Shown: positions 1-5,101 of the stretch, one piece after another
Layout: each line of letters starts with the position of its first letter
Numbering within the stretch: position 1 is the stretch's first letter
Source of the DNA: Synechococcales cyanobacterium PMM_0036
GTDB taxonomy: Bacteria > Cyanobacteriota > Cyanobacteriia > Elainellales > Elainellaceae
DNA length: 5,489 nucleotides
Direction of reading: 5' to 3'
Assembly (NCBI GenBank): GCA_949127645.1
Contig: CASBQM010000834.1
Coordinates: 1 to 5,489, forward strand
The notes under the pieces: generated by a model
Told to the model about the DNA's origin: nothing
The model's input: the letters and a program-made list of their open reading frames with translations, nothing else
The model's database searches: none
Position numbers and translations under genes: made by a program

Positions 1-872
1 ACTTCAGCGGTTTTTTGCTTGAGCATTTCAGCAACCGTACGGTGTTTAGCGTGACGGCAGCCTTTCCGCTCATCGTCTCTGGTGTGGCATGGCTGATTGC
101 TGAGTCTCGCGTGACGGAAGCTAGTAATTGGCTGGTGATTTGGGATCAGGTGAAGCAGCTCAAGGGAGCCATTACCCAAAAATCAATTTGGATGCCGACA
201 GCGTTTGTGTTTCTCTGGCAAGCCACTCCGACCGCAGATTCAGCGTTCTTTTTCTTCACGACTAACGAGCTGGGATTTCAGCCTGAGTTCTTGGGACGCG
301 TGCGGCTAGTGACGAGCTTGGCGGCGCTGCTGGGCATCTGGGTGTTTCAGCGCTTCCTCAAGAGCGTCCCTATGCGGGTGATGTTTGGCTGGAGTACGGT
401 GATTTCTGCGGCGCTAGGCATGACGACGCTGCTGCTGGTGACTCATGCTAATCGGGCGATCGGCATTGATGACCACTGGTTTAGCCTGGGAGATAGCCTG
501 GTGCTGACGGTGATGGGGCAGATCGCCTTTATGCCCGTCTTGATTTTGGCGGCGCGGCTTTGCCCTCCTGGCGTTGAGGCGACGCTGTTTGCCCTACTGA
601 TGTCTATCTATAACCTGGCGGGATTCCTTTCCTATGAGTTAGGGGCTTGGCTGATGCATGGGTTGGGCATCAATGAATCCAATTTTGACAAGCTGTGGCT
701 CTTGGTCGTAATCACTAATCTGACGACGTTGCTGCCGTTGCCGCTCCTGGGATGGCTGCCTGCGCAGGATCAGAGCGAACCACGCTCTATGGTTTTACCG
801 CTAGAGGTTCTGCCGCTAGAGGAAGCGATCGTTCTTCCCGATCCAGAGTTAGCGACAGAGATTGGTAAGTAG
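1..872 (+). CDS. Folate/biopterin transporter (FBT/BT1 family, major facilitator superfamily), 3' part
   Basis: An integral membrane transporter of the folate-biopterin (BT1) family; Synechocystis Slr0642 and its plastid homologue are the characterised relatives and carry folates. The gene is cut by the left edge: the frame is open to base 3 and the first residues (FSGFLLEHFSNRTVF) read like the middle of the family, so the TTG at 15 is not a real start. About 289 C-terminal residues remain. Numbering from the TTG codon as residue 1, hydrophobic segments lie near 11-29, 60-80, 95-112, 120-142, 160-182, 190-215 and 228-248. Family-like motifs are WQATPTADSAFFFF followed by TNELGF (about 68-88) and PPGVEATLFALLMSIYNLAG (about 184-203). 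The polar tail ends in a VLPLE duplication. The next gene starts 41 bp downstream on the same strand. The family is clear; the exact substrate (folate, pterin or other) is inferred. Confidence 0.9.
   Translation, partial: FSGFLLEHFSNRTVFSVTAAFPLIVSGVAWLIAESRVTEASNWLVIWDQVKQLKGAITQKSIWMPTAFVFLWQATPTADSAFFFFTTNELGFQPEFLGRVRLVTSLAALLGIWVFQRFLKSVPMRVMFGWSTVISAALGMTTLLLVTHANRAIGIDDHWFSLGDSLVLTVMGQIAFMPVLILAARLCPPGVEATLFALLMSIYNLAGFLSYELGAWLMHGLGINESNFDKLWLLVVITNLTTLLPLPLLGWLPAQDQSEPRSMVLPLEVLPLEEAIVLPDPELATEIGK
792..821 (+). repeat. 15-bp tandem duplication in the transporter C-terminal tail
   Basis: Two adjacent 15-bp units, 792-806 and 807-821, differ at only two bases (TTA versus CTG for leucine) and encode VLPLE-VLPLE in frame. 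They lie in the polar tail after the last membrane segment, where added residues are likely tolerated. One duplication followed by silent drift explains them. Confidence 0.75.
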
Positions 873-913
873 CAGCATTTTTTTAAAGCACAAACTCGTA
901 TCACAGGGCACCT

Positions 914-2386
914 ATGCAGATTCAGCTTGAGCAAGACTTTTCTCCCGCCTCCTATGACCTGCAAGAGTGGCAAAAGGGATATCGATCGCTTCTTGAAGAA
1001 CGCGACTATTGGATCGATGAAATTGAGGGTCAGGTTCCGCCTGAGTTAAGCGGTACGCTGTTTCGCAATGGACCTGGGCTGCTAGATATCAACGGTCAGC
1101 AGTTTCATCATCCATTTGATGGAGACGGCATGGTTTGTGCTTTTACCTTTGGAGAAGGGCGCGTGCATTTCCGCAATCGCTTTGTGCGGACTCAGGCATT
1201 TATTGAAGAAGAGAAAGCAGGTAAGATTCTCTATCGTGGCGTATTTGGGACGCAAAAATCGGGCGGCTGGCTAGCAAATGCCTTTGACCTAAAGCTGAAA
1301 AATATTGCAAATACGAACATTCTTTACTGGGGCGATAAGCTACTGGCGCTGTGGGAAGCGGCTGAACCCCATCGACTTGATCCGGCGACTCTAGAGACGA
1401 TCGGTCTAGAATATCTAGACGGCGTGTTGCAGACAGGCTCGGCGTTTGCAGCACATCCCCGCATTGATCCAGATTGCGGTGGCGAACTCCGATTAGTCAA
1501 TTTTGCCGTTAAGCCAGGGCTTTCGACTACCATTAGCCTCTATGAATTTAATCCCTCTGGCAAGCTGGTACAGCAGCAGACCCATTCTGTGCCTGGGTTT
1601 GCCTTCATGCATGACTTCGCAATTACGCCAAACTACTGCATTTTCTTCCAGGCTCCCATGAGCTTTAATCCGCTGCCCTTCTTAATGGGAATGAAAGGCG
1701 CGGGTCAGTGCCTCAAGATTCAGCCCAACAAACCTACTCAAGTGATCATTATTCCCAGACATGGCTCAGAACCCGTGCGGATTATTCCTGTGGATGCCGG
1801 GTTTGTGTTTCATCATGCCAATGCTTTTGAGCAAGAGGGGCTATATGTTGACTCTATTTGCTATGCCGATTTTCCAACGATCGATCCGGCTCAGGACTAT
1901 CGACAAGTCAAGTTTTCGGCTCTAGCTCCCGGTCAGCTTTGGCGCTTCCGGTTTGATCTGAATACCCAAACCGTTGAGCGAGAGTTAATTGAAAGCCGCT
2001 GCTGTGAGTTTCCGGTGGTGCATCCCGATCGCGTTGGTCGTCCCTACCGCTATGTCTACATGGGCGCAGCGGACGCGGCAACAGGAAATGCGCCTCTGCA
2101 AGCCGTGCTGAAAATTGACGTAAGTACAGGCGATCGCCAAATCTGGAGCGCTGCCCCTCACGGCTTTGCAGGTGAACCGATCTTTGTGCCGCGCCCCAAC
2201 GGACAAGCTGAAGATGATGGCTGGCTGCTGACGCTGATCTTTAACGGCGAATTGGAGCGATCGCAACTCATCATCCATGATGCCCGCGATATCCGCGAAC
2301 CCCTGGCAAAGCTGTCCCTCAAGCACCATGTGCCCTATGGACTGCACGGCAGCTTTACTCCTGAGCGTTTTCTGGCGATCGCGTAG
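914..2386 (+). CDS. diox1: Apocarotenoid 15,15'-oxygenase (carotenoid cleavage dioxygenase, RPE65 superfamily)
   Basis: A non-haem Fe(II) oxygenase that splits the 15,15' double bond of apocarotenals/apocarotenols to give retinal. At 490 aa it matches the length of Synechocystis Diox1/ACO (Sll1541), and long stretches recall that protein: RNGPGLL (51-57), FDGDGMV (68-74), KAGKILYRGVFG (101-112), KNIANTN (129-135), CCEFPVVHP (363-371), VGRPYRYVYMGAA (374-386), GNAPLQA (391-397) and AEDDGWLL (432-439). The four iron ligands appear to be H181 (AHPRIDP), H233 (FMHDF), H300 (FHHANAFE) and H478 (LHGS). The second-shell glutamates are E148 (LWE), E365 (CCEFP) and E421 (GEP). All are present, so the enzyme looks active. 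The ATG at 914 gives the family's usual N-terminus, but no strong Shine-Dalgarno sequence precedes it. The 3' end runs through a HIP1 site (2375-2382), which encodes part of the final LAIA. The upstream transporter gene may share its transcript. Family assignment is very firm; preference for apocarotenals over intact carotene comes from homology. Confidence 0.95.
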   Translation: MQIQLEQDFSPASYDLQEWQKGYRSLLEERDYWIDEIEGQVPPELSGTLFRNGPGLLDINGQQFHHPFDGDGMVCAFTFGEGRVHFRNRFVRTQAFIEEEKAGKILYRGVFGTQKSGGWLANAFDLKLKNIANTNILYWGDKLLALWEAAEPHRLDPATLETIGLEYLDGVLQTGSAFAAHPRIDPDCGGELRLVNFAVKPGLSTTISLYEFNPSGKLVQQQTHSVPGFAFMHDFAITPNYCIFFQAPMSFNPLPFLMGMKGAGQCLKIQPNKPTQVIIIPRHGSEPVRIIPVDAGFVFHHANAFEQEGLYVDSICYADFPTIDPAQDYRQVKFSALAPGQLWRFRFDLNTQTVERELIESRCCEFPVVHPDRVGRPYRYVYMGAADAATGNAPLQAVLKIDVSTGDRQIWSAAPHGFAGEPIFVPRPNGQAEDDGWLLTLIFNGELERSQLIIHDARDIREPLAKLSLKHHVPYGLHGSFTPERFLAIA

Positions 2387-2396
2387 AAAAATTCTA
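2384..2396. other. Small inverted repeat between convergent genes
   Basis: TAGAA-AAA-TTCTA forms a 5-bp stem beginning with the oxygenase stop codon, in the space between two convergent genes whose stops are only 16 bp apart. The stem is short and AT-rich and no T-run follows, so it is at best a weak bidirectional stop signal. I list it because no other terminator is visible here. Confidence 0.15.
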
Positions 2397-2402
2397 GGCT
2401 TG

Positions 2403-3203
2403 TTAGGGAATTCTCAGTCCCGGCGTGACAAATTGCAGTAATAGACTGGCGATCGATCCCAAGAAGCCGAGGAAATTGCCGCCGCCGCCGCCCCGTTCGC
2501 GGCGCTTCTGCTTATCTTCCGCTTCTTGCATTGCCACCATTCCTTCGGTGAACTGAGTGGAAACTTGTAGCCCTTGACTATTGCCCTGTGCGGTGTATAT
2601 TTCTTTAGCCGCCTGAGCATCTGCCATTGCGCCAGGGCGATCGCCCAGCCGAAACCGTGCCACGCCTCTGGCGAGAATAGCATGGGCAAAGTTAGGCTGC
2701 TGAGTGAGCGCCTGGTTGTAGTTATTGATGGCATCCTGGAAGTTGCCGCGCTCTGCTTCTGCCAATCCCCAGGCATAGAGGCGATCGGGTGTGGCGATTT
2801 CTGTGGGCAAGCCCACGGCTCCCATCAGATTGGCTGAAGTCAAATTGGTGCCCGCCCAAGTTACGCCTGTCACGGTTGCGCCTCTCAGGTCTGCCCCGCT
2901 CAGGTCTGCCCCGCTCAGGTCTGCCCCGCTCAAGTTGGCGCTAAACAAAACCGCCCCCGATAAATTTGCTCCCCGTAGGTTTGCGCCACTCAAGTTAATC
3001 CGGCTGAGATTTGCCTGACTTAGGTTGGCTTTACTCAAGTCTGCACCTGATAGATTGGCATAGGTTAACCCCGCGCTGCTCAAATCACAGCTTTCGCAAC
3101 GCCTGGTACTCATTAACTGTTGAGTGTGCTGTGGGTTTTCAGCCTTTGCGGGTGCTGCAAGGCAAAGTGACAGAGCCAAAAGTGGGAAAATGCGGAATTT
3201 CAT
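2403..3203 (-). CDS. Exported pentapeptide-repeat protein with CxxC and TPR-like region
   Basis: A 266-aa protein of unknown function, built from recognisable parts. Residues 1-21 form a Sec-type signal peptide (K2 and R4, hydrophobic 5-17, AKA cleavage motif at 19-21), so it should leave the cytoplasm for the periplasm or thylakoid lumen. C36 and C39 (RRCESCDL) make a CxxC just before the repeats, an arrangement common in cyanobacterial pentapeptide proteins. Residues 39-128 hold about 18 A(D/N)LSx pentapeptides, expected to fold as a right-handed quadrilateral beta-helix. Residues 141-206 resemble two TPR helix pairs (YAWGLAEAERGNFQDAINNY; ILARGVARFRLGDRPGA). A charged stretch (EDKQKRRERG), five glycines and a hydrophobic segment (244-258) end the protein; the last could associate with membrane. 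The signal peptide supports the ATG at 3203, although no good ribosome-binding site precedes it. The gene converges on the oxygenase and diverges from the 2H phosphoesterase. Architecture is firm; role unknown. Confidence 0.85.
   Translation of the reverse strand: MKFRIFPLLALSLCLAAPAKAENPQHTQQLMSTRRCESCDLSSAGLTYANLSGADLSKANLSQANLSRINLSGANLRGANLSGAVLFSANLSGADLSGADLSGADLRGATVTGVTWAGTNLTSANLMGAVGLPTEIATPDRLYAWGLAEAERGNFQDAINNYNQALTQQPNFAHAILARGVARFRLGDRPGAMADAQAAKEIYTAQGNSQGLQVSTQFTEGMVAMQEAEDKQKRRERGGGGGNFLGFLGSIASLLLQFVTPGLRIP
2884..2928 (-). repeat. Three identical 15-bp tandem units within the pentapeptide gene
   Basis: CTCAGGTCTGCCCCG (+ strand) occurs three times without a mismatch at 2884-2898, 2899-2913 and 2914-2928. 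On the coding strand this is an in-frame run of ADLSG pentapeptides (about residues 92-107). Neighbouring pentapeptides have diverged at the DNA level, so this block is a recent expansion and could vary in copy number by replication slippage. Confidence 0.9.
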
Positions 3204-3272
3204 AGGTCACGACCATGAGTCAGGCGAGAGAGTTGGAGTTACGGTTTGGCAGGAAGGAGGTAGTCTGTAGGG

Positions 3273-3374
3273 ATGAGATTGAGAGAAGCAAAGAATGAAG
3301 CCCCATATATAGTGCCCCAAATCTTCGACTATGGCTTTATGACTCTATTGATGTTTACTTTATCCATAGTTTAA
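3273..3374 (+). CDS. Doubtful 33-aa small ORF in the divergent intergenic region
   Basis: ATG at 3273 to TAA at 3372-3374 encodes 33 residues: a charged start (MRLREAKNEAP) and a hydrophobic end (GFMTLLMFTLSIV). A strong Shine-Dalgarno-like GGAGG lies at 3256-3260, but 12 bases from the ATG is longer than ideal. The tail could be a short membrane helix. I do not recognise it. It would lie antisense to the likely leader and promoter of the pentapeptide gene, and an ORF of this size easily arises by chance. Listed only as a candidate. Confidence 0.15.
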   Translation: MRLREAKNEAPYIVPQIFDYGFMTLLMFTLSIV

Positions 3375-3406
3375 GCAAGCGATCTAAACAGGGCTAGACT
3401 CCTTTG

Positions 3407-3448
3407 TTATGACTTCAGTGTTGTCACTTCAATATTATGACCTTAGCC
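3407..3448 (+). repeat. Three degenerate 14-bp tandem units ending over the 2H-phosphoesterase start
   Basis: Units starting at 3407, 3421 and 3435 read TTATGACTTCAGTG, TTGTCACTTCAATA and TTATGACCTTAGCC. Units 1 and 2 agree at 10 of 14 bases, as do units 1 and 3. The last unit contains the start codon (ATG at 3437). A further TTATGAC at 3337 is exactly 70 bp (5 x 14) before the first unit. They could be protein-binding sites controlling the downstream gene, or an old tandem duplication; the sequence does not decide. Confidence 0.35.
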
Positions 3449-4003
3449 GCTTCTCCAGACGAGGCACGTTTTTTCATTGCGTTGATTCCGCCTGTTGAGG
3501 TTCAGGATTACGCTAACAGTGTGATTCAAGAGCTGAGCGATCGCTACCAAACCCGCACATCCCCCTCGCCGCCGCACATTACCTTACAAGCGCCTTTTCT
3601 CTGGCAGATGGCGCAGCTCTCGCGGCTAGAAACCTGCCTCGACCAGTTTACTCAAGGTCAGTTTGCTGTACCGATCCTACTCAGAGGCTTTGGCAACTTT
3701 GCGCCGCGTGTCTTGTATATCAACGTTCTCAAAACTCCCGAACTGCTGGCTCTACAAGCTCGCCTCATAACGCACCTTGAAGCTCACAGCATTGTTGATC
3801 CGATCGCCCAGCGTCGCCCTTTTTCGCCCCATATGACCGTTGCTTCCCGCCACTTGACTCCGGCAACTTTTCAGCAAGCTTGGTCTGAGTTGCAGCTTCG
3901 ACAAGTAGAATTTGAGTGGGTGAGCGATCGCTTTGCTCTACTCCTCCATGACGGTCAGCGCTGGCAAGTTCGATCGCAGTTTTTGATGAATGCCAATCGA
4001 TAA
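3437..4003 (+). CDS. 2H phosphoesterase, 2'-5' RNA ligase/cyclic phosphodiesterase family (LigT/ThpR-like)
   Basis: A 188-aa cytoplasmic protein with the two HxT motifs that define the 2H superfamily: H47-I-T49 in PPHITL and H132-M-T134 in FSPHMTV, 85 residues apart as expected for the two-lobed fold. The N-terminal RFFIALIPP strand and the central GFGNFAPRVLYINV stretch also fit the family. Members ligate or hydrolyse 2'-5' RNA linkages or open 2',3'-cyclic phosphates at RNA ends; both catalytic histidines are present, so it should be active, but the natural substrate cannot be read from the sequence. The ATG at 3437 is the first possible start after an in-frame TGA at 3410-3412. It has no Shine-Dalgarno sequence and sits inside the 14-bp repeat units. 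Two HIP1 sites lie in the gene (3537, 3924). The next gene starts 83 bp downstream. Family assignment is firm. Confidence 0.88.
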   Translation: MTLAASPDEARFFIALIPPVEVQDYANSVIQELSDRYQTRTSPSPPHITLQAPFLWQMAQLSRLETCLDQFTQGQFAVPILLRGFGNFAPRVLYINVLKTPELLALQARLITHLEAHSIVDPIAQRRPFSPHMTVASRHLTPATFQQAWSELQLRQVEFEWVSDRFALLLHDGQRWQVRSQFLMNANR

Positions 4004-4053
4004 AAGATGGCTATATCTCAAACCTTCTCTGTTACTGAGTGCTACAGTCGAAA

Positions 4054-4059
4054 TAGAAT
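4054..4059 (+). promoter_or_regulatory. Candidate -10 element for the DUF3285-like/ybeY pair
   Basis: TAGAAT matches the TATAAT consensus at five of six positions and would place the transcript start near 4066, about 20 bases before the ATG at 4087. The region 16-17 bp upstream (around 4031-4037) has only a poor -35 match (TTACTG). The 83-bp gap after the preceding stop leaves room for a separate promoter. Confidence 0.35.
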
Positions 4060-4072
4060 TTTATATCGATTG

Positions 4073-4086
4073 AGAGCGATCGCTCT
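4073..4086. repeat. Extended HIP1 palindrome directly before a start codon
   Basis: AGAGCGATCGCTCT is a perfect 14-bp palindrome centred on the HIP1 octamer (4076-4083). Its last base touches the ATG at 4087, so it occupies the position where a Shine-Dalgarno sequence would sit and none is present. The GAG within it is too weak to count as a normal ribosome-binding site. HIP1 is a very frequent cyanobacterial octamer; here it may simply be background. Confidence 0.8.
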
Positions 4087-4311
4087 ATGAGTCAGCCCCA
4101 AACTACTTCTGATCCTGCTTCTGAGCCAATTTCTGAACCATCTAGTGCAGATGTTCTCGCAGATGTCCCCAAAGTGACCGCTCCACCTAGCTACGTCAAG
4201 TTGGCTATGCGCAACATGGTACGCAAGCGGGGCACATCGCTTTATCACTTTGCCCTCAGCACGATCGCTCTACTGGGAGTGCTGGTGGGTCTTGCTTACC
4301 TGACTCGCTAG
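4087..4311 (+). CDS. Small single-pass membrane protein, DUF3285-like
   Basis: A 74-aa protein. Residues 1-33 are acidic, Pro/Ser-rich and probably disordered. Residues 34-54 (PSYVKLAMRNMVRKRGTSLY and on) are strongly basic with K38, R42, R46, K47 and R48. Residues about 55-72 (FALSTIALLGVLVGLAYL) form one transmembrane helix, followed by TR at the end. This basic-then-helix pattern resembles the cyanobacterial family DUF3285, as I recall it; the function is unknown. The positive stretch before the helix suggests the N-terminus stays in the cytoplasm. An in-frame TAG at 4054-4056 and no other usual start codon before 4087 fix the start. Its stop codon overlaps the Shine-Dalgarno sequence of ybeY, 11 bases before that start, so the two are probably co-transcribed and translationally coupled. 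Gene reality is well supported; family name moderately. Confidence 0.8.
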   Translation: MSQPQTTSDPASEPISEPSSADVLADVPKVTAPPSYVKLAMRNMVRKRGTSLYHFALSTIALLGVLVGLAYLTR

Positions 4312-4316
4312 AGGAG
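4311..4316 (+). promoter_or_regulatory. Shine-Dalgarno sequence of ybeY
   Basis: GAGGAG lies six bases before the ATG at 4323 and begins with the last base of the upstream TAG stop (4309-4311). It is the best-placed ribosome-binding site in the window. It fixes the ybeY start and suggests that ribosomes finishing the small upstream gene help load the next one. Confidence 0.75.
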
Positions 4317-4322
4317 CCGTGA

Positions 4323-4916
4323 ATGCTGAAACCCTTACCTGTGCAAGTCGAAGTGGCTGTACAGGACTGTTTTTTTGAGTCGGCAAGACTGGATGCTCCG
4401 GTGTCGGAGGCAGAATGGCAAACCTGGTTTCAGCGGTGGCTAGAGGCTTTAGCACCGGGTTTCTCGCAGAATCCTGCTCTTGATGAGCATCCCAGCTTTG
4501 CAGAGCATCACCAGTTTGCAGAGCATCACCAGTATGAGCTGAGTTTGCGTCTGACTCATGATGCTGAAATTCAGGCGCTCAACGCTCAGTATCGCCACAA
4601 AGACCAGCCGACTGACGTGTTGGCATTTGCGACGCTAGAAACAGACTGTCCTCAGATTGAGGAAATGGCTGAACAGCCGCTCTACCTAGGCGATATTGTC
4701 ATCTCGGTCGAAACTGCCCAAATTCAGGCTCAGCCGCACTCTCTGCGGCAGGAGTTGGCATGGCTGGGCGCTCATGCCTTGCTGCACTTACTGGGATGGG
4801 ATCACCCTGACGAGGAAAGCTTGATGCTGATGCTAAAGCAGCAAGAGAGCTTATTACTGCTCGTAGGGCTACAGACAGAGAGACTGCAAAGTTATTACCA
4901 TGAAGCGCATCCATAA
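4323..4916 (+). CDS. ybeY: Endoribonuclease YbeY (rRNA maturation factor)
   Basis: A zinc-dependent single-strand RNase of the UPF0054 family, which acts in 16S rRNA 3'-end maturation and ribosome quality control. The metal site is complete: H151, H155 and H161 in AHALLHLLGWDHPDEE (H-x3-H-x5-H). Other family signatures are LNAQYRHKDQPTDVLAFA (86-103) and LYLGDIVIS (120-128). At 197 aa it is longer than E. coli YbeY (about 155). Part of the excess is an unusual His-rich insert at residues 55-72 (EHPSFA-EHHQFA-EHHQYE) coded by a triple 18-bp repeat, just before the core strand YELSLRLT. The start is fixed by GAGGAG at 4311-4316. The upstream DUF3285-like gene is coupled to it, and dgkA follows after 185 bp, an order I recall from Synechocystis (slr0053-slr0054). 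Function is well supported; the effect of the insert is unknown. Confidence 0.95.
   Translation: MLKPLPVQVEVAVQDCFFESARLDAPVSEAEWQTWFQRWLEALAPGFSQNPALDEHPSFAEHHQFAEHHQYELSLRLTHDAEIQALNAQYRHKDQPTDVLAFATLETDCPQIEEMAEQPLYLGDIVISVETAQIQAQPHSLRQELAWLGAHALLHLLGWDHPDEESLMLMLKQQESLLLLVGLQTERLQSYYHEAHP
4485..4538 (+). repeat. Three 18-bp tandem units inside ybeY
   Basis: Units at 4485-4502, 4503-4520 and 4521-4538 all begin GAGCATC and share the frame GAGCATCACCAGTTTGCA; unit 1 differs at a few bases and unit 3 at its 3' end. They encode EHPSFA, EHHQFA and EHHQYE, adding five His residues. A length that is a multiple of three keeps the reading frame, so copy number could change without breaking the enzyme. 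Confidence 0.88.
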
Positions 4917-5004
4917 GACGTGCCTTTGAGACATAAAGACGAGCATAAATAGAGTCTGGTAAAATCTGTGAAATTTAACATTAATTTACTTAGCGATCGC
5001 CCAA

Positions 5005-5032
5005 TTAAAGTTCTTAAGAAAGTTGCAATAAT
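5005..5032 (+). promoter_or_regulatory. Candidate dgkA promoter with a palindrome in its spacer
   Basis: A possible -35 (TTAAAG, 5005-5010) and -10 (AATAAT, 5027-5032, five of six consensus bases) are 16 bp apart. The spacer begins with the perfect palindrome TTCTTAAGAA (5011-5020), which could be an operator. The elements lie about 70 bases before the ATG of dgkA. The rest of the 185-bp gap (4917-5101) is AT-rich, carries a HIP1 site at 4993-5000 and shows no clear terminator. The promoter call rests on pattern only. Confidence 0.25.
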
Positions 5033-5101
5033 AGCCTGTGGTTATACGGTTCTTCACTGTTGATTGATTCAAACCCCACCTCGCACCTGTTTAAGTTGCT
5101 T

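Noticed and set aside
15..17. TTG as the start of the transporter gene
   Set aside because: The frame stays open to the left edge with family-like residues, so the gene begins outside the window.
873..890. T-run after the transporter stop as a rho-independent terminator
   Set aside because: Seven Ts are present (877-883), but no GC-rich hairpin precedes them.
1200..1533. Two - strand open frames inside the oxygenase gene
   Set aside because: They lie wholly within a gene with complete family motifs and show no recognisable protein features.
1985..2347. A 120-codon - strand open frame inside the oxygenase gene
   Set aside because: Shadow of the conserved C-terminal part of the oxygenase; no domain or ribosome-binding site supports it.
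2791..3018. Open frame on the + strand with repeated APLRS units
   Set aside because: It is the antisense of the pentapeptide repeats; 15-bp periodicity keeps the opposite frame open without selection.
3162..3164. C14 of the pentapeptide protein as a lipoprotein cysteine
   Set aside because: The preceding residues are L-S-L, whereas a lipobox needs Gly, Ala or Ser just before Cys; the AKA site at 19-21 fits ordinary signal peptidase better.
3305..3311. TATATAT on the - strand as a -10 for the pentapeptide gene
   Set aside because: The -10 match is fair, but no -35 sequence is found 16-18 bp upstream and it lies about 100 bp from the start codon, so it is not supported enough to list.
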